From positions 1 to 20,086 of the forward strand of contig JAFGJU010000198.1 in the NCBI GenBank assembly GCA_016928935.1: 20,086 nucleotides of DNA, read 5' to 3'. Under the pieces are notes generated by a model. The model was not told the DNA's origin. It searched no databases and saw nothing but the letters and a program-made list of their open reading frames with translations. Position numbers and translations under genes: made by a program. Shown here piece by piece: positions 1-7,255 of the stretch. The DNA is from Candidatus Eiseniibacteriota bacterium (GTDB taxonomy: Bacteria; Eisenbacteria; RBG-16-71-46; JAFGJU01). The stretch's first letter is position 1, and each line of letters begins with the position of its first letter.

Positions 1-1042
1 CCGACCGGGACTCCCCCAGCAGGGCCTCGAGCCTCCGCAGGCCCACCTTCTTCACGATGAACTCGGACACGTCCATCACATGCTCGGACAACCCCGACGA
101 GTCCACGCCCAGGATCTTGGAGTATTCGCGCTTGAGGGCGAGACCGCAGCTTGAGCACGACACTACTACCGCGTCCAGCCGCTCGCGGCGCACCAGCTCC
201 CTCAATATATCGACGTTCTTCCGCGCCATCCCACGCGCGGTCACGAAGTCGCCCGCGTTGAACACCGGCAGCCCGCAGCAGCCCTGGTTCTTGGGGACCA
301 GGACTTCAACGGCGAGGCGGCTCAAAACGTTCACCACGGAGCGGCCCACGTTGGTGTAGACCAGGTTTGCCGAGCAGCCGACAAAATAGGCCACCCTCAA
401 CCCGCGCCCTTCCTCGCCCAGAACGGGGGGAGTCCTCTCCGGCACCTGCTCGATGAAGCTGCGGGCGGCGAATACGGGAAGATGCCTTTCCCGGTCGATG
501 CGCACCGCGGGGAGCAGGAGTCTGAGTGCGCTTCCCTTGGGCGACACGGCCAACAGCGCTCTCTGGAACAGAGAAGCCATTCTCCCCACCGGAGGCAGCA
601 GGCGGCCCCGCTTGAGAAGGCCCCTCATGAGGAGCCTCTTCACAAACGGAAACCTGCCCCGGGACACGAGCTCGGCCCTGGCCGCAAGGATTATGTCGTC
701 CACCCTCACGCCGCTCGGACAGGCCTGGACGCAGGCCTTGCAGTTGAGGCACGTGGAGACGCGGTCGTCGAAGATGTCCGAGAGGCCGAGTCTGCCGTCG
801 AACACCGCCTCCACGAGGCTCACGCGACCCCTGGCGCCCTGCGACTCGCTGAGCGTCTCTATGAGAGTCGGACAGACCGCCCGGCACATGCCGCACTTTA
901 TGCAGCGCACCAGCTCTTCGGACACGCGCGCAAGGTGTGGATACTTGTCGGTCAGGGGCTCCCTGTAGACGAAGCGCGTGTCCACCACGGGGCTCTGCCC
1001 CGACCCCGCGTTCGCCGCTCTGTTCTGGCTGGTTTCCGGCAT
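1..1042 (-). CDS. glcF: GlcF-type Fe-S oxidoreductase subunit, partial (3' end beyond the left edge)
   Basis: The visible 347 codons have no stop and encode a protein that would pass electrons from a GlcD-type flavoprotein. Two 4Fe-4S motifs of the form CxxCxxCxxxCP lie at Cys47/50/53/57 and Cys98/101/104/108. They are followed by one complete cysteine-rich CCG domain with GC at 222-223, GCCG at 254-257 and SCSSCG at 295-300. The family normally has a second CCG domain, which must lie outside the window. The ATG at 1042 was chosen because GGGAAAAGGG precedes it by about 9 nt. GTG codons at 1075 and 1069 are in-frame alternatives. It follows glcD by about 108 nt and is probably co-transcribed. 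The substrate (glycolate, D-lactate or another 2-hydroxyacid) cannot be told from sequence. Confidence 0.85.
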   Translation of the reverse strand, partial: MPETSQNRAANAGSGQSPVVDTRFVYREPLTDKYPHLARVSEELVRCIKCGMCRAVCPTLIETLSESQGARGRVSLVEAVFDGRLGLSDIFDDRVSTCLNCKACVQACPSGVRVDDIILAARAELVSRGRFPFVKRLLMRGLLKRGRLLPPVGRMASLFQRALLAVSPKGSALRLLLPAVRIDRERHLPVFAARSFIEQVPERTPPVLGEEGRGLRVAYFVGCSANLVYTNVGRSVVNVLSRLAVEVLVPKNQGCCGLPVFNAGDFVTARGMARKNVDILRELVRRERLDAVVVSCSSCGLALKREYSKILGVDSSGLSEHVMDVSEFIVKKVGLRRLEALLGESRS

Positions 1043-1150
1043 GACTTCGTGCCCTTTTCCCGGCTCCACGCTCACGGTTCCGCCGCTTTCCGCCTCGAGA
1101 AAGACCGCGTCGCAACGGCCCGAAAGCCGCGGCGGCCCGCTCGGGCGACT

Positions 1151-2557
1151 TCACACCAAGAGCTTGCCCGGGTTCAGGATCCCCTCCGGGTCGAACACCT
1201 TTTTCAGTTGTCTCATTATCTCGAACGCCGCCTCACCGACCTCGCTGCGGAGGAACGGGGCCTTGTCGATCCCGATTCCGTGCTCACCTGAGACGGTGCC
1301 CCCGAGGGCAAGCGCGGCGTCGAACATCTCGGACACCGCGGCCCGAACGTCTCGTGCGCGGCCTTCGAGCGGAGCGTCCACTAATATCGTCGGGTGGAGG
1401 TTCCCGTCTCCCGCGTGACCGAACACGGCTACGGTGAGACCGTGCCTGGCCGCGACGGCACCCACGGCCCGGACCATCTCCACGATACGGCTTCTGGGCA
1501 CCGTCGCATCTTCCAGTATCGTGATTGGCTTCAGCTTGGCGAGCCCGGCCAGGACCCCACGTCTCGCTTCCCAGAGAGCCTCCCTCTCGGCCCCGTCCGA
1601 GCTTCGCTTCACGAATCGAGCTCCGGCCTTCTTCAAGACGGCCTCGACTGCCGCCGCCTCGTGTTCGGCGGCTTCCTTGAACCCGTCCGTCTCGGCCAGA
1701 AGCAGGGCGCCCTCCCGCGCGCCCCCGAACGCGCGGCCCACTTCCCCGGCCAGGAGGCCCTGAGACGACGCGTCCCGCAGCACCGCCGACACCGAGAGAG
1801 CGTCCATCAGCTCGAGTGCCGCCGGTGTGAGGCCCCCGGCCGTCACCGCGGCCGACGCCGCTGCCGCCTGCTCGACGCCGTCAAACCCCGCCAGTATCGT
1901 CTCCGCGTGCTCCGGCTTCGGAATCAGCCGCAGGATCGCCGCCGTGACCACGGCCAGCGTGCCCTCCGACCCGCACATCAGTCTTGTCAGGTCGAAGCCC
2001 ACCACGCTCTTGACTGTCCTCGCACCTGTCTTGATCGTCTCGCCGGTGGGCAGGACCGCCTCCAGCCCCATCAGGTAGTTCTTCGTCACCCCGTACTTGA
2101 GGCAGCGCATGCCGCCGGCGGCCGTGGCCACGTTGCCGCCGATGGTGCAGCAATTCTGACTGGCCGGGTCGGGCGGATAGAACAGCGACACTTCCTCCGC
2201 CGTCTTCTGGAAGTCCTGCGTGACGACTCCCGCCTCGCAAATGGCGTAGAGGTCCTCGATGGCCATCTCTCGCACTCTATTCATGCGGGTCAGGGACATC
2301 ACGATTCCCCGCTCGACCGGCACAGAACCACCGGAAAGACCAGTTCCGGCGCCGCGAGGCGTCAGAGGGATTTTCTCCTCGGTGCACAGCCGCGCGACGG
2401 CGGCCACCTGCTCCGTGCTCTGCGGGCGCACCACGACGTCCGGCAGAGCGCTCCTCCTCGTTGCGTCGTAGGAATGGCACAGCCGCTCTTCCTCCGACTC
2501 GAGGACCGAGGCCGGCCCCACGATCTCAGCCAGTCTCTTGATGACTCTCTCTTCCAT
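1151..2557 (-). CDS. glcD: GlcD-type FAD-linked 2-hydroxyacid oxidase/dehydrogenase
   Basis: This 468-residue protein has the length of glycolate oxidase subunit GlcD and bacterial D-lactate dehydrogenases. The FAD-binding (PCMH) part shows PRGAGTGLSGG at 67-77 and the PPDPAS...CTIGGNVATAAGG stretch at about 128-149. The C-terminal FAD-oxidase domain carries HAGDGNLHP at 381-389 (metal and substrate site) and GEHGIG at 424-429, and ends FDPEGILNPGKLL. It is predicted to oxidise a 2-hydroxyacid to the 2-oxoacid and pass electrons through the Fe-S subunit encoded just downstream, probably at the inner membrane face. ATG start at 2557, with GGAG about 9 nt upstream. The substrate is not determined: glycolate and D-lactate are both plausible. 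Confidence 0.92.
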   Translation of the reverse strand: MEERVIKRLAEIVGPASVLESEEERLCHSYDATRRSALPDVVVRPQSTEQVAAVARLCTEEKIPLTPRGAGTGLSGGSVPVERGIVMSLTRMNRVREMAIEDLYAICEAGVVTQDFQKTAEEVSLFYPPDPASQNCCTIGGNVATAAGGMRCLKYGVTKNYLMGLEAVLPTGETIKTGARTVKSVVGFDLTRLMCGSEGTLAVVTAAILRLIPKPEHAETILAGFDGVEQAAAASAAVTAGGLTPAALELMDALSVSAVLRDASSQGLLAGEVGRAFGGAREGALLLAETDGFKEAAEHEAAAVEAVLKKAGARFVKRSSDGAEREALWEARRGVLAGLAKLKPITILEDATVPRSRIVEMVRAVGAVAARHGLTVAVFGHAGDGNLHPTILVDAPLEGRARDVRAAVSEMFDAALALGGTVSGEHGIGIDKAPFLRSEVGEAAFEIMRQLKKVFDPEGILNPGKLLV

Positions 2558-2625
2558 CGGGTTTTACTCCAGGGCTCGGGGTGCCCCCGCCTCCGTCCGC
2601 CTTCACGGGCCCGCCCCGCGCCGGG

Positions 2626-3912
2626 TTACTCCGTCCACTCCCGGACACTGTCCAGTCCGCCCGTCGCTTCGCTGTCCCGGACGCTGAAGACGCTTTGGCC
2701 GAGAGCCCTCAGTGTATAATTACGCGGCTGCTCGGGGTCGTGGCAGAAGAACGCGAAACCGCGCACCCCCAACGTTCTCAGGGTCCTCACCTTCTCGACC
2801 ACCCGCGAGGGCGACTGATTGTAGATGGCCAGGCCGGGGTATATCGTCTTGTCTCCCGCCACGTCCTTTATCGTGTCCACCTGGCGTCTCACAAAACCGG
2901 TGGACGTCGAATAGCACATCGGCACTGCGAAGTCCAAGAGTCCGCCCTCCAACCACGCGGGCCAGTCCTGGCCGTACCTGCTCGTGGCCGCAATCACGTC
3001 CGCTACTACCGCGGCCGACAGCTTCACCGAGGGCCTGATTTCCTTGACGTCGGAGGACACGGAGGCGACCGATTGGGTCACGCTGGAGCTCCTCCATTCG
3101 GCCCAGCAGGACTTCAAGTTGCGCAGGCCGTCGTCGCCGTACAGTCTCTCGACGGCGCGTCCCTCCACTTCCATCTCGAGCGGGTCGACCCCGTAACGCC
3201 TCATGAACTCCGTCCTGGACGCCACGTCGTAACCCACGTCCATTCCGGGGAGCCTTATGTAATCCAGGTGCACTCCGTCCAGGTCGTAACCCTCCACGAG
3301 CTCTCTGACGACCGCCCTCAAGTGCTCACGCACCTCCGGGTTGCCCGGCGACACGAACACACCTTCCGCCCCCATGCCCTCGATTTCGGCCCTGGACAGC
3401 TCGAGCAGTGACCTGCCGTCCGACAGGACGTGAACCCAGTCGCGATGCGCCAGCACGATGTGGTCCGGGCTGCGCGGTGGCTGAGGCGCCGACCAGACCA
3501 GGAAGGCGTTGACCCACGCGTGCACCTCCAGGCCGGCGGAATGCGCCCTGTCCACCACGTAGGCAAGCGGGTCGAAACCGGGGTCTTCGAGCAATTCCGA
3601 CCTCGGTGCGACACGCGAATCGTAAAGCGCGTCGCCGCGTCCCCTGACCTGAACCAGAAGCGCGTTGAATCCGTTGACCCTGGCCAGGCGAAGCACATCG
3701 TCAATCCGGGACTTGGACACGAGCGCGTTCCGGAGCACCCAGAGCGCCCGAAACTCGGTCCGGCGCGAGGAGATTCCGGCGGCCGCCTGGCCCGCTTCGC
3801 CGGCGGGACCCGGCCAACACAGAAGGCACGACGGGACCAGCCACAATACAAGAAGGCCGAGCGTGACCGCCCGGCCGCATCGTACGCCGTATAATGTGAA
3901 CGGGAGCTTCAA
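2626..3912 (-). CDS. Secreted or membrane-anchored GHL10-type (DUF187-like) glycosyl-hydrolase-like protein
   Basis: The 428-residue protein starts with a basic segment and a hydrophobic stretch at about 15-33, a signal peptide or anchor. Cys29 follows VPS, which is a poor lipobox. The rest resembles the GHL10 (YngK-like) TIM-barrel family: EFRALWV at 53-59, HAWVN at 131-135, FVSPGNPEVREHL at 186-198, LDGVHLDYIRLP at 211-222, and later a DFAVPMCYS strand. These suggest action on an extracytoplasmic glycan; no substrate is established. The start is TTG at 3912, preceded by AGAGGAA at 6 nt. It lies 59 nt after rplQ with no hairpin plus T-run between them, so read-through from the ribosomal operon is possible. 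Confidence 0.8.
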   Translation of the reverse strand: MKLPFTLYGVRCGRAVTLGLLVLWLVPSCLLCWPGPAGEAGQAAAGISSRRTEFRALWVLRNALVSKSRIDDVLRLARVNGFNALLVQVRGRGDALYDSRVAPRSELLEDPGFDPLAYVVDRAHSAGLEVHAWVNAFLVWSAPQPPRSPDHIVLAHRDWVHVLSDGRSLLELSRAEIEGMGAEGVFVSPGNPEVREHLRAVVRELVEGYDLDGVHLDYIRLPGMDVGYDVASRTEFMRRYGVDPLEMEVEGRAVERLYGDDGLRNLKSCWAEWRSSSVTQSVASVSSDVKEIRPSVKLSAAVVADVIAATSRYGQDWPAWLEGGLLDFAVPMCYSTSTGFVRRQVDTIKDVAGDKTIYPGLAIYNQSPSRVVEKVRTLRTLGVRGFAFFCHDPEQPRNYTLRALGQSVFSVRDSEATGGLDSVREWTE

Positions 3913-3971
3913 TCGGGATTCCTCTTATGCTTAAGGCCTCACCCCGTCACCGCCTGCCGTCTCCACCGGTC

Positions 3972-4475
3972 TCAGGACTCCTTGCGTCCCTTCTCTTTCT
4001 CCGCGGAGCGCACCTCCTCCATGGCGGCCTCTCTCTCGAGCTTGCGCTTCTCCTCTTTCGCCCTTAGCTTCGCCTCTCTCTTCTCGGTCCTCGCCTTTCT
4101 CTCCTCTTCCATCTGTTCCTTGGACTTCACCAGCTCCAGGATGCATATTTCGCTGCCGTCGCCCAGCCGGCGTCTCACGCGCATGAACCTGGTGTAGCCG
4201 CCGTTCCTCTCCGCGTACCAGGGCACGATCGTATCAAACAGCTTCTTCACAACCTTGTCGCTGGTAACGTATCCGGAGATGATCCTGCGGGCGTGCAAGT
4301 CTCCCCTCTTGGCGAACGTGATCATGCGGTCGGCCACCCTTCTCGTCTCCTTGGCCTTGGCGACGCTCGTCTCTATCCTCTCGTTCTGAAACAGCGCGGT
4401 CACCAGGTTGCGCAAGAGCGCCCTCCTGTGCTCGTGCGTCCTGCTGAGCTCCCTGTGATCTCTGTTGTGTCGCAT
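3972..4475 (-). CDS. rplQ: 50S ribosomal protein L17 with a long charged C-terminal tail
   Basis: L17 binds 23S rRNA near the exit of the peptide tunnel. Residues 1-117 match the family: MRHNRDHRELSRTHEHRRALLRNLVTAL at the start, KAKETRRVADRMITFAK in the middle and NGGYTRFMRVRRRLGDG near 91-107. Typical L17 ends around here at about 115-130 residues. This one runs to 167 residues, and 118-167 are almost entirely Lys, Glu, Arg and Ala, a likely single charged helix or disordered tail. ATG start, 9 nt after the rpoA stop, with AGGGGAA as ribosome binding site. It is the last gene of the alpha block. Confidence 0.98.
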   Translation of the reverse strand: MRHNRDHRELSRTHEHRRALLRNLVTALFQNERIETSVAKAKETRRVADRMITFAKRGDLHARRIISGYVTSDKVVKKLFDTIVPWYAERNGGYTRFMRVRRRLGDGSEICILELVKSKEQMEEERKARTEKREAKLRAKEEKRKLEREAAMEEVRSAEKEKGRKES

Positions 4476-4484
4476 GAGGTTCCC

Positions 4485-5483
4485 CTATTCCAGCTTCTCG
4501 TCCCTGGTCGTCTCGCCCAGCCTGTACTTGCTAACGTCCATGTCGAAGTGCAGTCCCAACTGTTCGAGGATGTCTTGTATCTCTTTCAGCGACTTGCGCC
4601 CGAAATTGCGGTACTTGAGCATCTGCTGTTCCGACTTCTGGACCAGGTCGCCGAGAGTCCGAATCTCGGCCTGCCTGAGACAATTCCCGGAACGCACGGA
4701 CAGCTCGAGCTCCTCCACACTCTTCTGGAGAAGCTGTCTCAACCTGTCCGCTTCCTTGTCCGTCTCCTCTTCCTCCACCAGCGACTCCTCCTCGAAGTGC
4801 ACGAACAGGCTGAAGTGATCCCGCAGGATCTTCCCTGCGAAGGACAACGCGTCCCTGGGAGCGACGCTGCCGTCAGTCCAAACCTCCAGGATGACTCTGT
4901 CGAAGTCTATCCTCTGCCCGACCCTCGCGCTCTCCACCTTGTAAGTGACGTTCGTCACCGGGCTGAACAGCGCGTCCACCGGGATTATTCCTATGGGCCT
5001 GTCGCCGCCCGTCTGCATCTCGGCGGCGAGGTAGCCCCGGCCGCCGCTTATCTCGACCTCTACCTTGAGCTCGCCGTCCTTGTTGAGGGTCGCAATGTGG
5101 AGGTCCGGGTTCAAGACTTTGACGTCTTCGTCCGCCTTGAGGTCACCGGCCACGACCTCGGACTTGCCCTTCGCCTCGAACACACCCCTCTTCACGCTCT
5201 CGCCCAGGAGTCTGAAGCGAATCTGCTTGAGATTGAGTATGATTTCCGCCGTGTCTTCGAGTACGCCGCGAAGAGTGGAAAACTCGTGCAGCGCGCCGTC
5301 CGTCCTGACGGCCGTCACCGCCGCTCCCGGAATGGAAGACAACAGCACGCGGCGCAAGGAATTGCCTATCGTAATACCGAAACCACGCTCCAGAGGCTCG
5401 ATCGTGAACCTGCCGTACTTGTCGCTGGCAGTCTTCTCGTCGAGCTCGATCTTTTTCGGCATCTGGAGGCTTTTCCACTTCAT
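4485..5483 (-). CDS. rpoA: DNA-directed RNA polymerase alpha subunit
   Basis: The 332-residue alpha subunit dimerises to scaffold RNA polymerase assembly and contacts promoters and activators through its C-terminal domain. The N-terminal domain shows YGRFTIEPLERGFGITIGNSLRRVLLSSIPG at about 23-53. The C-terminal domain begins near 261 with LSVRSGNCL, where Arg264 corresponds to the UP-element-contacting Arg265 of E. coli, and continues through IRTLGDLV and NFGRKSLKEI. The chosen ATG at 5483 has GGGGGT about 7 nt upstream; a second ATG (Met8) is possible. It lies between rpsD (54-nt gap) and rplQ (9-nt gap), the usual alpha-operon order. Confidence 0.99.
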   Translation of the reverse strand: MKWKSLQMPKKIELDEKTASDKYGRFTIEPLERGFGITIGNSLRRVLLSSIPGAAVTAVRTDGALHEFSTLRGVLEDTAEIILNLKQIRFRLLGESVKRGVFEAKGKSEVVAGDLKADEDVKVLNPDLHIATLNKDGELKVEVEISGGRGYLAAEMQTGGDRPIGIIPVDALFSPVTNVTYKVESARVGQRIDFDRVILEVWTDGSVAPRDALSFAGKILRDHFSLFVHFEEESLVEEEETDKEADRLRQLLQKSVEELELSVRSGNCLRQAEIRTLGDLVQKSEQQMLKYRNFGRKSLKEIQDILEQLGLHFDMDVSKYRLGETTRDEKLE

Positions 5484-5537
5484 ATTTCAGACCCCCTGGC
5501 ATTGTAACACCGGCATCATGACCGGCCTGGAAATCGC

Positions 5538-6167
5538 TTACTTGGAGTACAGTCCCACGATAAGCTGTTCCTGAATCGGGACAGGAATGTTCTCTCTGGT
5601 CGGAACCTCGAGCAGCCTTCCCGTGAAGTTCTCTCTGGTGACCTCCAGCCAACCGGGCATCTCGCGGCCCTGACTGGCCTCGACGGATTCCTTTATGACC
5701 TTGACGGTGCGGCTCTTCTCCTTGACGGATATCTCGTTGCCCGGTCTCACTTCGAACGAGGGCACGTTGACCTTGCGATTGTTGACCATGAAATGCCCGT
5801 GCCTGACCAGCTGCCTGGCGCTCGTCCTGGACGGCGCGAACCCGAGCCTGAACACGACGTTGTCCAGGCGGCATTCCAGCATCTGGAGCAGTGTCTCACC
5901 CGTGACGCCCTTCCTTCGTTCGGCCTTGAGGAAGTAGTTTTTGAACTGCTGCTCCAGTATTCCGTAGATCCTTCTAGCCTTCTGCTTCTCTCTCAGCTGG
6001 GCGCCGTAGTCGGTCCCCCTCATTCTTCTGTCTCTGCCGTGCTCTCCGGGCACGTAGCCCCTCCGCTCGAAGGCGCACTTATCCGTCATGCAGCGGTCGC
6101 CCTTGAGGAAGAGCTTCGCGCCTTCACGCCTACACTGTCTGCACTTCGCATCTCTGTTTCTTGCCAT
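5538..6167 (-). CDS. rpsD: 30S ribosomal protein S4 (zinc-binding type)
   Basis: S4 is a primary 16S rRNA binder that starts 30S assembly and in several bacteria represses its own operon. The 209-residue protein has four N-terminal cysteines (9, 12, 26, 31) forming the zinc site of the C+ type of S4, then GYVPGEHG. The S4 RNA-binding domain is visible as LDNVVFRLGFAPSRTSARQLVRHGHFMVN at about 97-125. ATG start at 6167 with AGGTGG about 9 nt upstream. It is preceded by a 148-nt spacer, the longest in the cluster, holding a strong hairpin. That is unusual because rpsK and rpsD are often closely linked. Confidence 0.99.
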   Translation of the reverse strand: MARNRDAKCRQCRREGAKLFLKGDRCMTDKCAFERRGYVPGEHGRDRRMRGTDYGAQLREKQKARRIYGILEQQFKNYFLKAERRKGVTGETLLQMLECRLDNVVFRLGFAPSRTSARQLVRHGHFMVNNRKVNVPSFEVRPGNEISVKEKSRTVKVIKESVEASQGREMPGWLEVTRENFTGRLLEVPTRENIPVPIQEQLIVGLYSK

Positions 6168-6198
6168 CTATTGCACCACCTTTGACTCTCGAGATACT

Positions 6199-6229
6199 AC
6201 GGGCTTTCGCTTCCATGCCGAACGCCCGT
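6199..6229 (-). promoter_or_regulatory. Hairpin in the rpsD leader, candidate S4 autoregulatory or processing element
   Basis: On the coding strand an 11-nt arm (6229-6219, ACGGGCGTTCG) faces an 11-nt arm (6209-6199, CGAAAGCCCGT) across a 9-nt loop. This gives ten Watson-Crick pairs and one internal G-A mismatch. It ends about 31 nt before the rpsD ATG and has no T-run after it, so it does not look like a terminator. Control by S4 is inferred only from its position. Confidence 0.5.
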
Positions 6230-6253
6230 CGTCCCCAACGCGCCCCGGTCCCG

Positions 6254-6269
6254 CGCCGGTCGCGCGCAA
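6254..6269. repeat. 16-bp direct repeat, copy 1 (rpsK-rpsD spacer)
   Basis: The plus-strand string CGCCGGTCGCGCGCAA occurs here and again, identical and in the same orientation, at 7218-7233 in the rpmJ-rpsM spacer. Both copies are in non-coding gaps of the alpha block. I did not see a third copy by eye. Confidence 0.6.
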
Positions 6270-6315
6270 AGATTCGCTCGCCGCACGTTCCGCGCCCGGG
6301 CCAGCGCCGCGTCCC

Positions 6316-6708
6316 CTAGACTCTTCTCCTCTTCGGAGGCCGGCAGCCGTCGTGTGGAATGGGCGTTACGTCCCGTATGGCGCTGACCTCCAGGCCCGCC
6401 GCCTGAATCGAACGGATGGCGGCTTCGCGGCCGGCGCCGGGCCCCTTCACCCAGATCTCCACTCTGCGCACCCCGTGGCTCAAGGCCTCTCTGGCCGTGG
6501 CCTCCGCTGCCACCTGCGCCGCGAACGGCGTGCTCTTGCGGGAGCCCTTGAAGCCGACCTTGCCGGCGCTCGCCCAGCAAACCACGCCGCCTTCCGCGTC
6601 CGTTATCGTGATGATGGTGTTGTTGAAGCTGGCCTGGATGTGGACGAGTCCGTTGGGCTGAACTCGCCTTTCCTTCTTGGCCTTTCCCTTCTTTCCTTCG
6701 ACTGCCAC
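6316..6708 (-). CDS. rpsK: 30S ribosomal protein S11
   Basis: S11 sits on the 30S platform near the E-site mRNA path. The 130-residue protein shows IQASFNNTIITITD at 24-37, then WASAGKVGFKGSRKSTPFAAQVAAE and the conserved C-terminus DVTPIPHDGCRPPKRRRV. The start is GTG at 6708, with AAGGAGG placed over the end of rpsM about 9 nt upstream. Only 3 nt separate it from the rpsM stop, implying translational coupling. A lysine-rich N-terminal segment (residues 6-15) precedes the core, as in many S11 proteins. Confidence 0.99.
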   Translation of the reverse strand: MAVEGKKGKAKKERRVQPNGLVHIQASFNNTIITITDAEGGVVCWASAGKVGFKGSRKSTPFAAQVAAEATAREALSHGVRRVEIWVKGPGAGREAAIRSIQAAGLEVSAIRDVTPIPHDGCRPPKRRRV

Positions 6709-6711
6709 CTG

Positions 6712-7131
6712 TTATGCCTCCTTCGGCCCTGGCTTGGGTGCCGGCTTCCTGGCCATCATGGCCTTCTTCTTGAGGGCGCCGGCCGTCTTCTTCGGGCCCT
6801 TCCGGGTGCGGGCGTTCGTCTTGGTCCTCTGCCCTCTCGCCGGGAGCCCTCTCCTGTGACGCAATCCCCTGTAGGCACCGATGTCCATGAGCCTCTTTAT
6901 GTTCATGGACGTCTCGGTGCGCAGCGACCCTTCTATCCTGTACTTGGTCTCGATCTCCGTCCTCAGTCTGGCCGTGTCTTCCTCGGACAGGTTCTTCACG
7001 CGCACGTCCGGCCTCACGCCGGTCACTTTCAGAATCCTGTTCGCAGAGGAAGGACCGATCCCATAGATATAAGTGAGAGCGGCCACAATTGTCTTCTCTG
7101 CCGGCAAATCGACGCCTGCGATTCGTGCCAA
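6712..7131 (-). CDS. rpsM: 30S ribosomal protein S13
   Basis: S13 lies in the 30S head and contacts the large subunit and P-site tRNA. The protein begins MARIAGVDLP, has YIYGIGPSSANRIL at 21-34 and RGLRHRRGLPARGQRTKTNARTRKG at 88-112. It is 139 residues long, with a Lys/Ala/Pro-rich tail at 113-139 that is longer than the common length of about 120. The start is TTG at 7131: the universal MARIAG start fixes it, and AAGGTGAT lies just upstream. An ATG 8 nt before it is followed at once by TAA and cannot be used. It opens the alpha block after a 124-nt spacer. Confidence 0.98.
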   Translation of the reverse strand: MARIAGVDLPAEKTIVAALTYIYGIGPSSANRILKVTGVRPDVRVKNLSEEDTARLRTEIETKYRIEGSLRTETSMNIKRLMDIGAYRGLRHRRGLPARGQRTKTNARTRKGPKKTAGALKKKAMMARKPAPKPGPKEA

Positions 7132-7206
7132 CTTACATCACCTTCCCTTTGCTGGTCGCGTTTGGCTTCGTAAACATTGTGTCGGAGAATCCTCTGAGTT
7201 GTACGG

Positions 7207-7229
7207 GCGCGACGTTTCGCCGGTCGCGC
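7207..7229 (-). promoter_or_regulatory. Stem-loop in the rpsM leader
   Basis: A perfect 7-bp inverted repeat (GCGCGAC/GTCGCGC on the coding strand) encloses a 9-nt loop. A second small hairpin, CCCG-CGAA-CGGG, lies at 7237-7248 just 3' of the rpmJ stop. No T-run follows either. In E. coli the rpsM leader folds into the S4-binding pseudoknot; whether this leader does so cannot be judged by eye. Confidence 0.45.
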
Positions 7230-7233
7230 GCAA
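7218..7233. repeat. 16-bp direct repeat, copy 2 (rpmJ-rpsM spacer)
   Basis: Identical to the copy at 6254-6269 in the rpsK-rpsD spacer. Here its inner part forms one arm of the 7207-7229 stem. In the other copy I see no partner for that arm, so a shared fold is not shown. Confidence 0.6.
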
Positions 7234-7255
7234 TCCCCCGTTCGCGGGACCTCGT

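Noticed and set aside
306..1154. Open frame of 282 codons on the minus strand starting at a GTG that overlaps the glcD stop
   Set aside because: Its translation is Arg/Gly-rich with no family features, and the other frame carries intact 4Fe-4S and CCG motifs.
1394..2719. 441-codon plus-strand open frame over glcD
   Set aside because: Antisense shadow in GC-rich sequence; Arg/His-rich composition and no recognisable domain.
2715..2720. TATAAT string on the plus strand
   Set aside because: No -35 partner at the right spacing, and it lies inside a minus-strand coding region.
3913..3971. Possible terminator after rplQ
   Set aside because: Only a weak 4-bp ACCG/CGGT pairing and no T-run on the coding strand.
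4293..5507. 404-codon plus-strand open frame over rplQ and rpoA
   Set aside because: Antisense to two certain genes; arises from codon bias on the coding strand.
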